DNA from: Shewanella japonica
Lineage (GTDB): Bacteria; Pseudomonadota; Gammaproteobacteria; Enterobacterales; Shewanellaceae
DNA: 64,000 bases
Direction of reading: 5' to 3'
NCBI RefSeq assembly: GCF_002075795.1
Contig: NZ_CP020472.1
Location: 3,021,001-3,085,000 of the forward strand
The notes under the pieces are model-generated. The model saw only the letters and a list, made by a program, of their open reading frames with translations. It was not told where the DNA came from and searched no databases. A program made the translations under genes and the position numbers. Positions within the stretch are counted from its first letter, which is position 1. Every line of letters starts with the position of its first letter. Positions 55,900 through 64,000 of this stretch are shown in pieces.

Positions 55900-56721
55900 C
55901 TAGATAATTGGGTCAAATTTGTCTATCTCTTGTTTACGTTTTTCAGCCGCTTCTTGCTCTGCTTCTGTAAAGTCATCAACATTCAACTCCGGCAATTTTT
56001 CAGTGCAAACTTCACCGCCCATTGTTTGCACCGCTTGACAGATTTCTTGCACTTTTGAGTCCATCAAATGCATATGATCAAGCATTTGGCCAATTGCACT
56101 CGCAACAGGATCTGGGTTATCTGGTGATACCGCATAGGCATCAAACCCATACTTCTTCGCCATCGCACTGCGACGCTCTGTTTGCTCTTTTGACTGTGCC
56201 GAAGGCGACGCAACAACCCGACCAGGGATCCCGACCACGGTGGTATCTTTGGCCACGTCTTTAACAACAACTGAGTTTGAACCAACCCTTGCGCCGTCGT
56301 GCATAGTAATTGGACCCAGTATTTGTGCCCCTGCACCAATAACCACATTGTTCTCTAATGTTGGGTGACGTTTACCCGCTTGCCAAGTTGTCCCACCTAA
56401 GGTGACACCATGGTATAAAGTGCAATCATCGCCAATTTCTGCCGTTTCTCCAATCACAACACCCATGCCATGATCGATAAAAAAGCGTCTTCCTATGGTT
56501 GCACCAGGATGTATTTCAACGCCAGTTAACCAACGCGAAAAGGTCGATAAACATCGTGCCAATAAATGCCACTTTGCATTCCATAGCTTATTACTAATGC
56601 GATGGATCCATATCGCATGCATGCCAGGATAGTTTACTAAAATTTCAAAACTACTGTTCGCCGCAGGATCGCGGTGATAAATAGATTCGATATCTTCCTT
56701 TAATCGCGCTATCACGCCCAT
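55900..56721 (-). CDS. cysE: Serine O-acetyltransferase
   Basis: Makes O-acetylserine, the carbon skeleton for cysteine, and is normally inhibited by cysteine. It has an N-terminal helical domain ([15 protein letters not shown]) and a left-handed beta-helix of hexapeptide repeats ([28 protein letters not shown]). At 273 residues it has a charged C-terminal tail after the helix. A cysteine-biosynthesis gene beside iscRS, which uses cysteine, is a sensible neighbourhood. Confidence 0.95.
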   Translation of the reverse strand: MGVIARLKEDIESIYHRDPAANSSFEILVNYPGMHAIWIHRISNKLWNAKWHLLARCLSTFSRWLTGVEIHPGATIGRRFFIDHGMGVVIGETAEIGDDCTLYHGVTLGGTTWQAGKRHPTLENNVVIGAGAQILGPITMHDGARVGSNSVVVKDVAKDTTVVGIPGRVVASPSAQSKEQTERRSAMAKKYGFDAYAVSPDNPDPVASAIGQMLDHMHLMDSKVQEICQAVQTMGGEVCTEKLPELNVDDFTEAEQEAAEKRKQEIDKFDPII

Positions 56722-56776
56722 GTTACAGTCCTTCTTTTACCACTCAGTTGTACGTCAAATTTAAGTTAACAATGGC

Positions 56777-57520
56777 TTATGAAGCTTTATCGTCTTTGCT
56801 GTTTTCTTGTGGCATTTTTTTATCGATAGAAGTCAAAATGCCACGTAAAATATTCATCTCAGCGGTTTCAATTCGAGCACGACTGAATAAACGCTTTAAT
56901 TTAGTCATGATTTGGCCTGGATGATTTTTGATAATAAAATTTGTTTTCGTCAGGGTAGACTCTAAATGAACATAAAAGCGCTGTAGATCCTCAGAAAGTG
57001 GATATTCTTCTTCAATCGCCTCTTGCTCATCTAATGCTAAATGCGCCATACGGGTTTCGTAACAAATAATTTGTACGGCTTGAGCCAAGTTTAATGAACT
57101 GTACTCAGGATTAGCAGGAATAGACACATGATAAGTACACTCTTGCAGTTCTTCATTGCTCAGACCATGGTTCTCACGACCAAATACTATGGCTACCGGC
57201 CCTTTAGCGCTTTCCAATGCTAATTTTTCACCAGCTTCTTTTGGAACAAGCATTGGCCAGTCAAGGGTGCGACTACGTGCACTGGTCGCAATAACCAAGC
57301 TACAGTCTTTAATCGCCTCAGTTAACGAGTCAACAATGGTGATATCTTTTATCAAGTCAGCTGCACCTGCAGCAAGTGCAATTGACTGACCATCAGGTTG
57401 AACTCTTGGCCCGGCTAAATATAAGTTAGATAAGCCCATGGTTTTCATAGCTCTTGCGGTAGAGCCGATATTTCCGGGATGAGAGGTCCCAACTAAAACA
57501 ACGCGAATATTACTTAACAT
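56777..57520 (-). CDS. trmJ: tRNA (cytidine/uridine-32-2'-O)-methyltransferase TrmJ
   Basis: A SPOUT-fold methyltransferase acting on position 32 of tRNA. The sequence starts [20 protein letters not shown] and carries the knot motifs [13 protein letters not shown] and [15 protein letters not shown]. The ATG at 57520 (247 residues) is used; the frame extends by one TTG codon. It precedes cysE, as commonly seen near suhB and isc genes. Confidence 0.95.
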   Translation of the reverse strand: MLSNIRVVLVGTSHPGNIGSTARAMKTMGLSNLYLAGPRVQPDGQSIALAAGAADLIKDITIVDSLTEAIKDCSLVIATSARSRTLDWPMLVPKEAGEKLALESAKGPVAIVFGRENHGLSNEELQECTYHVSIPANPEYSSLNLAQAVQIICYETRMAHLALDEQEAIEEEYPLSEDLQRFYVHLESTLTKTNFIIKNHPGQIMTKLKRLFSRARIETAEMNILRGILTSIDKKMPQENSKDDKAS

Positions 57521-57671
57521 CAAACTACTTTTTCATTCAAAAAAACACTTTGCGGATAGTAACACAAGCTGCAAATAATTCCTTATATGAAAATCTGCAT
57601 TTGATAAACCTGTTAAAATGCGTATAATTGCGCGGCTGATTTATTCGTTCTTTAACATCCAGGGGATTGCT

Positions 57672-58475
57672 ATGCATCCGATGCTGACTATTGCCACGCG
57701 CGCTGCACGCGCTGCGGGCCAAACTATTATGCGCGCCTATACTGAACTCGACAAAGTTGAAGTTGATTCAAAAGGTCTAAATGACTTTGTAACAAGTGTA
57801 GACAAGGAAGCAGAAGCTACCATTACATACCAGATTCGTAAATCTTACCCAGATCATACGATTGTTGGTGAAGAGGCCGGTGAAAATCGCGGCACTAATA
57901 AAGATTATGTATGGATAGTCGATCCTTTGGATGGTACCAACAACTTCGTTCGTGGTATCCCACATTTCGCAGTATCTATCGCAGTTCAATATAAAGGCAA
58001 AATTGAAGTTGCCGTTATTTATGATCCTGTTCGCGAAGAATTATTCTCTGCAGTTCGTGGCCAAGGTGCTAAATTAAACGAATTCCGTTTACGCGTAACT
58101 GGTGTTAATGAGCTAACTAATACCGTTATTGGTACAGGTTTCCCGTTCAAGTCTCGTCAACACACCGAAACTTACATGAACATCCTAGGTGAAGTATTCC
58201 CTGTATGTGCTGATATCCGCCGTGCGGGTTCTGCAGCACTAGACCTTGCGTATGTTGCTGCTGGTCGTTTAGATGGCTTCTTTGAAATTGGTCTAAAGCC
58301 ATGGGACATCGCAGCTGGCGACTTAATTTGTCGTGAGTCAGGCGGTACTGTTACTGACTTTACCGGTAACCATAATTACTTAGCTTCAGGCAACGTTGTT
58401 GCAGGTTCACCAAAAGTGACTTCTGAACTGGTTAAAATTATGCGTCCTTTATTAAATGAAGGTCTAAAACGCTAG
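57672..58475 (+). CDS. suhB: Inositol-1-monophosphatase / rRNA transcription antitermination factor SuhB
   Basis: A Mg2+-dependent phosphatase that in E. coli also joins the rRNA antitermination complex. It has the metal motifs GEEAGEN, DPLDGTNNF and KPWDIAAGDLI. ATG 57672 gives 267 residues, equal to E. coli SuhB; the frame extending upstream to 57618 is not used. It is divergent from trmJ. Confidence 0.96.
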   Translation: MHPMLTIATRAARAAGQTIMRAYTELDKVEVDSKGLNDFVTSVDKEAEATITYQIRKSYPDHTIVGEEAGENRGTNKDYVWIVDPLDGTNNFVRGIPHFAVSIAVQYKGKIEVAVIYDPVREELFSAVRGQGAKLNEFRLRVTGVNELTNTVIGTGFPFKSRQHTETYMNILGEVFPVCADIRRAGSAALDLAYVAAGRLDGFFEIGLKPWDIAAGDLICRESGGTVTDFTGNHNYLASGNVVAGSPKVTSELVKIMRPLLNEGLKR

Positions 58476-58491
58476 TCGTTACCCCTTTTTT

Positions 58492-58518
58492 AAAAACCGC
58501 CTAACATCCGTTATTGGC
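58492..58518 (+). terminator. Rho-independent terminator of suhB
   Basis: AAAAACCGCC and GGCGG pair across a 14-base loop, followed by seven T. Confidence 0.85.
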
Positions 58519-58663
58519 GGTTTTTTTATGCCTGTAATTTGCCTCAATTGTATCGACAACTTCAGATAAATTTACCTTTTATGATCTGGATCACTGAGCA
58601 AAGTCTCGCCTAGCAGAATATACTGAATTATCAATTAGATTCTAATAAGAGATATCCATTATT

Positions 58664-59074
58664 ATGCCGCTCCCTATCCTTCGCCAAATCGGCATCAAAA
58701 GTTTGAAAAGTGTCGAACATGTCGTTTTGTTCATTATTTCTGTCGCTACGGTATTTGCTATCGGCGAAGAAATCATGCACATGTTCGAGATAAGAACTGT
58801 AGAACTAGCTGACTTACTGCTGTTATTTATCTATCTTGAAGTATTAGCCATGGTCGTTAACTACCTTGAGTCAGGTAAGTTACCTATTCGAATGCCTATT
58901 TATATTGCGATTGTTGCTCTAGCTCGTTACTTGATTCTTGATATGAAAGGCATGGATGACTGGCGAATATTGGCAATCTCAGTATCAACCATTGTTCTTG
59001 CTTGTACCGTTATTGTCATACGTTGGGGACAGTTGAAGTTACCTTACCCCAAAAATAAAGATTTAGATCATTAG
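58664..59074 (+). CDS. psiE: PsiE family membrane protein
   Basis: A 136-residue inner-membrane protein with four predicted helices and the PsiE motif YLEVLAMVVNYLESGKLPIRMPIYI. In E. coli PsiE is induced by phosphate starvation and controlled by PhoB and CRP; its role is unknown. No convincing Pho box is seen here; a TGATCTGGATCA dyad lies about 70 bases upstream of the start. It is followed by a strong terminator. Confidence 0.9.
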   Translation: MPLPILRQIGIKSLKSVEHVVLFIISVATVFAIGEEIMHMFEIRTVELADLLLLFIYLEVLAMVVNYLESGKLPIRMPIYIAIVALARYLILDMKGMDDWRILAISVSTIVLACTVIVIRWGQLKLPYPKNKDLDH

Positions 59075-59101
59075 AATGACACCAGATAAAGCGTAACCTT
59101 A

Positions 59102-59134
59102 AAAGCGATAAGTGACTAACTTATCGCTTTTTTT
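59102..59134 (+). terminator. Rho-independent terminator of psiE
   Basis: AAAGCGATAAGT and ACTTATCGCTTT form a perfect 12-bp stem over 5 bases, with seven T in the 3' tract. Confidence 0.92.
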
Positions 59135-59207
59135 GTCGATGTTGATTAGTATGAATTAGCTACAAACTGAATAACACAGAGCAAACATAAAACGGAGTTG
59201 CAATCTC

Positions 59208-59510
59208 ATGTCTAACGAACACACTGGATTTGAAGAAAAACGTCAATCTTTACGCGTCGACATGGAAGCAGAGCGTATTTTACTGCATTGGATTGATGCA
59301 AATGGTCAGTCACATGAAGACTTTGGTGTATGTATCGATTTAGCCCGAAAAGGCATTCTCATCGACTATAAAACTGCATTCTCATTAGGCGATTTAATCG
59401 CAATTACCTTCAATCATCAAACTGACAAGCAAAACACCATTAAGGGGCAAGTTTGTCGATGCACTCAAGCGTCTGAACATAGTTATCATATTGCGATGCA
59501 ATTGCTTTAA
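59208..59510 (+). CDS. PilZ-domain protein
   Basis: A 100-residue single-domain PilZ protein, a probable c-di-GMP receptor. The RxxxR motif is RQSLR near residue 12-16; the second motif reads DLARKG in place of D/NxSxxG, with Ala for the usual Ser, so affinity may be reduced. A diguanylate cyclase is encoded in the same window at 15.3-17.4 kb, but no direct link is implied. The ribosome-binding site is GGAG. Confidence 0.85.
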   Translation: MSNEHTGFEEKRQSLRVDMEAERILLHWIDANGQSHEDFGVCIDLARKGILIDYKTAFSLGDLIAITFNHQTDKQNTIKGQVCRCTQASEHSYHIAMQLL

Positions 59511-59624
59511 ATTGGTGTTGATTAAAATTGCGCAATAAATATAAAACTGATGATTTAAAAAGTAATTATTGAACTATCCTTAGATAAAGAAGACGTTAAC
59601 CATCATCTTAATAAAGGCAAGGTT

Positions 59625-60290
59625 ATGATAATACTCGTTGGTGGAGAAAAAGGCGGTAGTGGAAAAAGTTGTTTAGCACAAAACCTAGCCGTCTATGTAA
59701 CAGAGACATTTAACGCTAACGTGTTAATGGTGGATTGTGACCCTCAACGCACCACATCAGATTGGATACAAGCCCGTAATACCAAAGCCGAACTGAAACC
59801 CATTAATTGCATTCAGCTTTACGGTAAAATCCGCAATGATTTACTTAGTCTCGGCGAGCGCTTTGATTATGTCATTGTCGATTGTGGCGGCCAAGATAAC
59901 CTAGCGATGCGAGCAGCAATGTCTGTTGCAACCTACGTTGTCATCCCATTAAGACCTAAGCGCCGCGATTTAAAAACCTTACCGCATATGGAAGATATGC
60001 TAAGCACCTGTAAAATGGTCAACCCGAAAATGGTCGCCACTATTGTTATCAGTCAATGCCCTTCTCTACCCTCACAATTTAAGCGTATTTTAGAAGCTAA
60101 AGACGTGGTTAAATCATTTGGCTTAACAGCCCTTGATGCCATTACCTTTAACCGTAATATCTATGATGACAGCGAAGAAAGCGGTGCCTCAGTGCTTGAA
60201 GTTGACCCTGAAGGAAAAGCGGCTCAAGAAATCCGTGCAATCGCGAAAGAGTTATTTGCTATTCCACCTGATAATAATTTTGAGTTTTAA
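59625..60290 (+). CDS. Orphan ParA/MinD-family ATPase
   Basis: A 221-residue deviant-Walker ATPase of the ParA family. It has GGEKGGSGKSCLAQNLA (signature Lys of the deviant P-loop), VLMVDCDPQ and YVIVDCGGQD. No parB-like gene or parS-like repeat is adjacent, so it is unlikely to be the chromosome partition system. Such orphans position protein complexes such as chemoreceptors, pili or cellulose machinery. The ribosome-binding site AAGG is well placed. Confidence 0.9.
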   Translation: MIILVGGEKGGSGKSCLAQNLAVYVTETFNANVLMVDCDPQRTTSDWIQARNTKAELKPINCIQLYGKIRNDLLSLGERFDYVIVDCGGQDNLAMRAAMSVATYVVIPLRPKRRDLKTLPHMEDMLSTCKMVNPKMVATIVISQCPSLPSQFKRILEAKDVVKSFGLTALDAITFNRNIYDDSEESGASVLEVDPEGKAAQEIRAIAKELFAIPPDNNFEF

Positions 60291-60491
60291 GCGTTTAATC
60301 TCATTGTTTTATGCATTTAATATTATTTATTTTATGCCTTAACTATAAGTGCAACAAAAGACAACCTAAATGAAATCAATGAAAACCTCCCTTTCGACTC
60401 TCATATACCTCACTTGTGCCTAAGTAAAGTTATCGAGTTAATGGTATCATTAGGCTAATTTTAAGATTTTAATCTGAGTGAACTCTGAGTC

Positions 60492-60818
60492 ATGACACAA
60501 GCTAACAATCCACTTCATGGTATGAAACTTGAAACTATCGTCACTGAGCTTGTCGATAAGTATGGGTGGGAAGAACTAGGCAGCCGTATCAATATCCGCT
60601 GCTTTAACGATAACCCGAGTATCAAGTCTAGCCTAAAGTTTTTACGTAAAACACAATGGGCTCGCGATAAAGTTGAATACCTGTGGCTTAAAACGAATAA
60701 GTTGCCTTTACCCGCACCTAAACCTTATGTCGAAAAAAGTGACAATAAACCCGCAACAAGCACGACACACACTAATAAGAGCACTGCTGGCGTGAATGCA
60801 GACATCTGGGGCAAGTAA
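60492..60818 (+). CDS. VF530-family DNA-binding protein
   Basis: A 108-residue protein with an N-terminal VF530 domain (about 4-75: [51 protein letters not shown]) and a Thr/Pro/Asn-rich tail. The family is described as DNA-binding on structural grounds and is common in Vibrionaceae and Shewanellaceae. Its cellular role is unknown. Confidence 0.85.
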   Translation: MTQANNPLHGMKLETIVTELVDKYGWEELGSRINIRCFNDNPSIKSSLKFLRKTQWARDKVEYLWLKTNKLPLPAPKPYVEKSDNKPATSTTHTNKSTAGVNADIWGK

Positions 60819-60880
60819 CAGCGAGCCTAACACGTACCGCACTGTTTTCAATATTTGGCGCTAAATTTACTTGGAGCGGC

Positions 60881-60916
60881 TATAAAGTACAAAGTGATTA
60901 TAAGGTACGAAGTGAT
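60881..60916. repeat. 18-bp tandem repeat in intergenic DNA
   Basis: TATAAAGTACAAAGTGAT is followed by TATAAGGTACGAAGTGAT (two changes), then a degenerate third copy ending GAAAGTGAT. No gene is supported here. Confidence 0.7.
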
Positions 60917-60989
60917 GTTCGTTGAAAGTGATTAATACTATCGCGTTCAGATAAGCCCGGTACGGTTCACGATGACTCATTTGCATTAC

Positions 60990-61013
60990 ATTCACAGCGG
61001 ATACGCTGTGAAT
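60990..61013. repeat. Perfect 10-bp inverted repeat after the outer-membrane protein gene
   Basis: ATTCACAGCG and CGCTGTGAAT are separated by GATA, about 50 bases beyond the barrel gene stop. It lacks a T-run and may be a transcript end stabiliser. Confidence 0.6.
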
Positions 61014-61061
61014 ATCGCCACCAATAAAAACGTAACCCAGAAAGCACCACAGCACTCACCA

Positions 61062-61928
61062 TTACATCGGAAATTCGAATATTAAACGCCAGACTTGTAG
61101 CTCACCATCCGTTTGGTAACTTACCCCAAATCTATCTGTACTAAACCAGCCCCAACCTAGCGGCTTAGACAGAGCCAATGTCGCACCGATTTCGTAAGTA
61201 CTTGATGTTTGTAAATCATCATCTAATGGCGTTATAAATTTTAGCTTATTGAAGTACCAGCGGCCCGCAACAAATAACCGTGGTTCAACGGTATACTCGC
61301 CCCAATCCCAATGTTGCCCTACACCAAAATCTAGACCAGTTTGAAGCACTGAATAACTTTCTGAGCTATCGTTGATACTGCTTTTATAGCCGGCGTAGTA
61401 AACACGATTTACCCAAATAGGCGTGTACTTGGGGTCGGCGACTTCATATAAAGCCGATATACCTGTTGAGAATATGCCAACATTACTGGAATTAGAAAAA
61501 TTGTGGCCATAGCCTAAATCAAGGTATGACTCTAAGGTTAGTTGCTCATCATAAAACCATTTATACTCAATACCTGGCGTAATGGTCATGGTACCAACAT
61601 TGTCAGGTAATTCACCTTCAGGAAGATCGCTGAAAGAATAATCAAAAAAGCCTAACGAAATAGGTAACCTTAACGTTAAAACATGGTCTTCTGATTCTTC
61701 AATATCAAATGCAAAGGGAATATTGACTACTGCAGCATTTTGCCCAGAGGCTCGGTATATACCGCTACCTATGTAGTTAGCAAACGCATAATGGTTCACA
61801 TCTGGGTTATTCGAGTCAGCGGCATAACACGTTACACAAACCGACAAACCAATAAAAAGCGCTGCAAATGCTTTTGCAACGCTTCTTGATGTGTCTGAAC
61901 AGGTAGATTTCAATTTTGTAAAAACCAT
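61062..61928 (-). CDS. Outer-membrane beta-barrel protein (solitary autotransporter-barrel type)
   Basis: A 288-residue exported protein with a signal peptide ending TCYA and about 12 amphipathic strands to the C-terminal LIFEFPM. The motif NHYAFANYIGSGIYRASGQNA and overall size resemble the solitary outer-membrane autotransporter barrel family (PF11557, named from memory). No passenger domain is present. The family function is unknown. Confidence 0.7.
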   Translation of the reverse strand: MVFTKLKSTCSDTSRSVAKAFAALFIGLSVCVTCYAADSNNPDVNHYAFANYIGSGIYRASGQNAAVVNIPFAFDIEESEDHVLTLRLPISLGFFDYSFSDLPEGELPDNVGTMTITPGIEYKWFYDEQLTLESYLDLGYGHNFSNSSNVGIFSTGISALYEVADPKYTPIWVNRVYYAGYKSSINDSSESYSVLQTGLDFGVGQHWDWGEYTVEPRLFVAGRWYFNKLKFITPLDDDLQTSSTYEIGATLALSKPLGWGWFSTDRFGVSYQTDGELQVWRLIFEFPM

Positions 61929-61963
61929 GGGTTAACGATGATGTCCAGAATGATTATCTACTC

Positions 61964-62578
61964 TCATTTCTCATCATCGATAAAATGGTGCTCAGTCATC
62001 ATATGACCCAGCTCAGTAGATTTTGTTTTCAAGTAATCCTCATTGTAGCGGTTTTTACCCACTTGCAAAGGCACTCTTTCAACAACTTCGATGCCAACGG
62101 CTTGCATCGCTTTCACTTTGCGAGGGTTGTTAGTCATCAACTTAACCTTACTGACCCCAATTTGTTTCAGCATTGGCTCGATCATGTCGTATTTACGCAT
62201 ATCAGCTTCAAAACCTAAACGTTCATTAGCTTCGACGGTATTCGCGCCTTGATCTTGTAATTCATAGGCGCGAATTTTATTCAGCAAGCCTATACCACGC
62301 CCTTCTTGACGCAAATATAAAATAAAGCCTTGGCCTTTTTCAGCAATATTTTGCATTGCTGTTTGTAACTGGAACCCGCAATCACAACGTAAACTAAATA
62401 GCGCATCACCCGTCAGGCATTCAGAGTGAATGCGGCCTAACATGGCTTCAGTTGAGGTAAGTTCGCCATAAGTTAACGCCACATGTTCTTTACCAGTTTC
62501 TGTATCTTCAAAACCATGCATAGCAAATACGCCCCAAGGCGTAGGTAACTTAGAAGTGGCGATATATTTAATCGACAT
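61964..62578 (-). CDS. ribA: GTP cyclohydrolase II
   Basis: The first enzyme of riboflavin synthesis, opening GTP to a pyrimidine with release of formate and pyrophosphate. The zinc ligands are in [16 protein letters not shown], and the catalytic segment is [14 protein letters not shown]. At 204 residues it is a free-standing RibA, not fused to RibB. It starts at ATG 62578 behind AAAGG. The gene is separate from any rib cluster. Confidence 0.95.
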   Translation of the reverse strand: MSIKYIATSKLPTPWGVFAMHGFEDTETGKEHVALTYGELTSTEAMLGRIHSECLTGDALFSLRCDCGFQLQTAMQNIAEKGQGFILYLRQEGRGIGLLNKIRAYELQDQGANTVEANERLGFEADMRKYDMIEPMLKQIGVSKVKLMTNNPRKVKAMQAVGIEVVERVPLQVGKNRYNEDYLKTKSTELGHMMTEHHFIDDEK

Positions 62579-62662
62579 GGATAAACCTTTAAGACAACGC
62601 TCAATCCTTGAGACTGATCATCCTTGAACTGACGTTATGTCATGAAAACTTCGAATACTGGA

Positions 62663-63019
62663 TTAGAATTTTGCAGGAGCAAAACCAGTAACAACTTTGA
62701 TATTCATTTCACGGCCTACAGCCGTCATAGGATGAACAACCACTAGACCTTTTACCGATTTTTTTAATTTACCCATGTCAGCTTGTTCAGCTTTGGTGAG
62801 CTCACGGCTAAATTTTAAACCTTTGATATCTTGGCCTTGCTTGTTCAATAAACGAGACTGCTGATTTTTCAAACTGGCAATACGTTTAGTCACTGTCGCA
62901 ATTTCTTTCTTAAACTGCATGATAACGGCTTTGTCTTCACGAGCTTCAGCGGCAGCAAGCTTACGACGAAACTTCTCTGCTTTATCATTTAATGTTTGCA
63001 GTTCTTGTTTTAAATTCAT
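62663..63019 (-). CDS. yibL: YibL-family ribosome-associated protein
   Basis: A 118-residue basic helical protein. The C-terminal half EQADMGKLKKSVKGLVVVHP, followed by MTAVGREM, is almost identical to E. coli YibL; the N-terminal half is a coiled coil. YibL associates with ribosomes in E. coli; the mechanism is unknown. Confidence 0.92.
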   Translation of the reverse strand: MNLKQELQTLNDKAEKFRRKLAAAEAREDKAVIMQFKKEIATVTKRIASLKNQQSRLLNKQGQDIKGLKFSRELTKAEQADMGKLKKSVKGLVVVHPMTAVGREMNIKVVTGFAPAKF

Positions 63020-63285
63020 TTCTTTACCTTAAATTCTTTCATGCTATCGATAGCAAAAAGTTGTTTTGTTATCGAACAACACTTTTTCGAACGCAAATTA
63101 TATACCTAAAGCGGCTGAATAAGCTAACTTCAAAACTTGTTACAGTGCATAATTTTGTGCATTACTGCAGCTAAATTGACCTTTAAGTTCAATAAGGTGT
63201 TAAATGCACTATCATTAATTGAGCCTGATGGATCTGTGGCCAAGTGATTAACGGACTCAATTTTCCTTTTGGGATATTCTTTAAT

Positions 63286-63903
63286 ATGCATAACAATAAT
63301 AATTTACATCAAAATCTATCTAATCAAACCCAGCATCATGCAGGTTTTACTTTAATAGAGTTAGTTGTGGTCATCATTATATTGGGGATCATTGCTGTTA
63401 TTGCTGCACCGAGGTTTTTATCCGTTGCTGATGAAGCTCACGCATCAGGAATACAAGGTGTATCTGGCGCTTTTGAAGGCTTTGATGAATTAGTATTTGC
63501 CAAGTCTGCCATATTAGGGATCGAGAAAAATGATCGAAATAGTAGTTCAAGCTCTACTGACAGCCAAGGTGGATTTTATTTAGAAACAGGTGAATTTGTC
63601 CAAACCATATTTGGCCATCCTTGGTTATATAATCAAGATGCATTGACGTATTTACTTGATGCGAGCTTACAAGATGAAGGCCAGAATCAACCTGATAAAG
63701 AATGTGTTACCAATAGTGATTTTTGCTTCATGCTATTTGAAGGCTCCAGTGGCCCCACCAGCATTGGAGTTGCCTATATCCCAGGTAACTCTGTCGCAGT
63801 TTATTACCCTTCTTACAGCGTAAGTGACCAATGCTTTGCTTATTATGTATTTGACAGAACAGACAATAATGTCATTATCGGTGAAACGATTACCGGTTGT
63901 TAA
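63286..63903 (+). CDS. Type IV pilin-like prepilin (MSHA-like)
   Basis: A 205-residue pilin-like protein. After a long polar leader (about 19 residues) the prepilin peptidase motif [20 protein letters not shown] appears, with Gly-Phe cleavage, Glu5 and the hydrophobic spine helix. A Cys pair near the C-terminus (DQCFAYY and TGC) could form the D-loop disulfide. The ATG at 63286 is preferred; the GTG at 63244 adds a leader that the family does not need. No assembly genes are nearby in the window. Confidence 0.82.
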   Translation: MHNNNNLHQNLSNQTQHHAGFTLIELVVVIIILGIIAVIAAPRFLSVADEAHASGIQGVSGAFEGFDELVFAKSAILGIEKNDRNSSSSSTDSQGGFYLETGEFVQTIFGHPWLYNQDALTYLLDASLQDEGQNQPDKECVTNSDFCFMLFEGSSGPTSIGVAYIPGNSVAVYYPSYSVSDQCFAYYVFDRTDNNVIIGETITGC

Positions 63904-63912
63904 ATATGCCGA

Positions 63913-63999
63913 CTAACTTAGCACAATCAACTGACTCAAATCGTGAACCACTTGATTAGCGCTACCTTTCCATTTAAGGCTTGGGTCGGCAAGATCTTG
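63913..63999 (-). CDS. C-terminal fragment of an unidentified protein (cut by window edge)
   Basis: On the minus strand an open frame enters from the right edge and ends at TAG 63915-63913. The visible part (QDLADPSLKWKGSANQVVHD, then LSQLIVLS) has normal protein composition. It converges on the pilin gene with 9 bases between stops. The family is not recognised. Confidence 0.45.
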   Translation of the reverse strand, partial: QDLADPSLKWKGSANQVVHDLSQLIVLS

Positions 64000-64000
64000 C

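Noticed and set aside
58582..58593. FNR or Pho box upstream of psiE
   Set aside because: TGATCTGGATCA is a good dyad, but the outer bases do not match FNR, and no 7-bp Pho repeats are present.
60867..61055. 62-codon minus-strand frame
   Set aside because: It covers the 18-bp tandem repeat and an inverted repeat, and has no ribosome-binding site.

Overview
The window looks like a chromosomal segment of a marine gammaproteobacterium, most likely Shewanella or a close Alteromonadales relative. The base composition is moderately A+T-rich. Gsk, DusC, the full isc cluster, TrmJ and YibL closely resemble enterobacterial homologues. Gene content includes a VC_2705-type Na+/solute symporter with its DUF4212 partner, large TonB receptors and VF530. 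No rRNA, tRNA, CRISPR array, transposase or prophage gene was recognised.

Layout. 0-6 kb: a FabH-like thiolase, a DEDDh exonuclease with a cNMP/CBS/nucleotidyltransferase protein, and the symporter pair behind a CRP-like site. 6.3-15.1 kb: a uptake cassette (TonB receptor, fused ECF ATPase, ECF T and S components, a protein with a TiaS-like IDDTD start, and a small Cys protein). It is flanked by a degenerate Fis-type regulator and a divergent HTH + periplasmic-binding-like regulator. 15.2-20.4 kb: a diguanylate cyclase, a hydrolase, a conserved hypothetical and nadE. 20.6-37.6 kb: the widespread apt-dnaX-ybaB-recR-htpG-adk-gsk neighbourhood, here split between ybaB and recR by about 6.4 kb of accessory genes (XRE regulator plus membrane protein, a small outer-membrane barrel, an SgrR-like regulator, a lipoprotein, a GNAT enzyme).

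37.7-40.2 kb: a bufferin/Hvf-type RiPP cluster. It has an exported precursor with six near-identical 16-residue units carrying twelve EGKCG motifs, a DUF692/MNIO modification enzyme, its DUF2063 partner, and an unlisted 39-residue membrane peptide downstream. This is the clearest specialised system in the window. 40.4-50 kb: dusC, a DksA-type zinc-finger protein, two large TonB receptors, ndk, and an orphan TetR regulator with a perfect palindromic operator. 50.1-58.5 kb: iscRSUA-hscBA-fdx with two abutting IscR sites upstream, then cysE, trmJ and suhB. 58.6-64 kb: psiE, a PilZ protein, an orphan ParA ATPase, VF530, an outer-membrane barrel, ribA, yibL and a type IV pilin-like gene.

Regulatory signals read directly from the sequence include a near-ideal sigma-32 promoter for htpG, a programmed -1 frameshift signal in dnaX, many Rho-independent terminators, and a concentric double inverted repeat upstream of the ECF-cassette TonB receptor. 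Function calls rest on recognised motifs and family knowledge. No database search was run, and the substrate of the ECF cassette is unknown.
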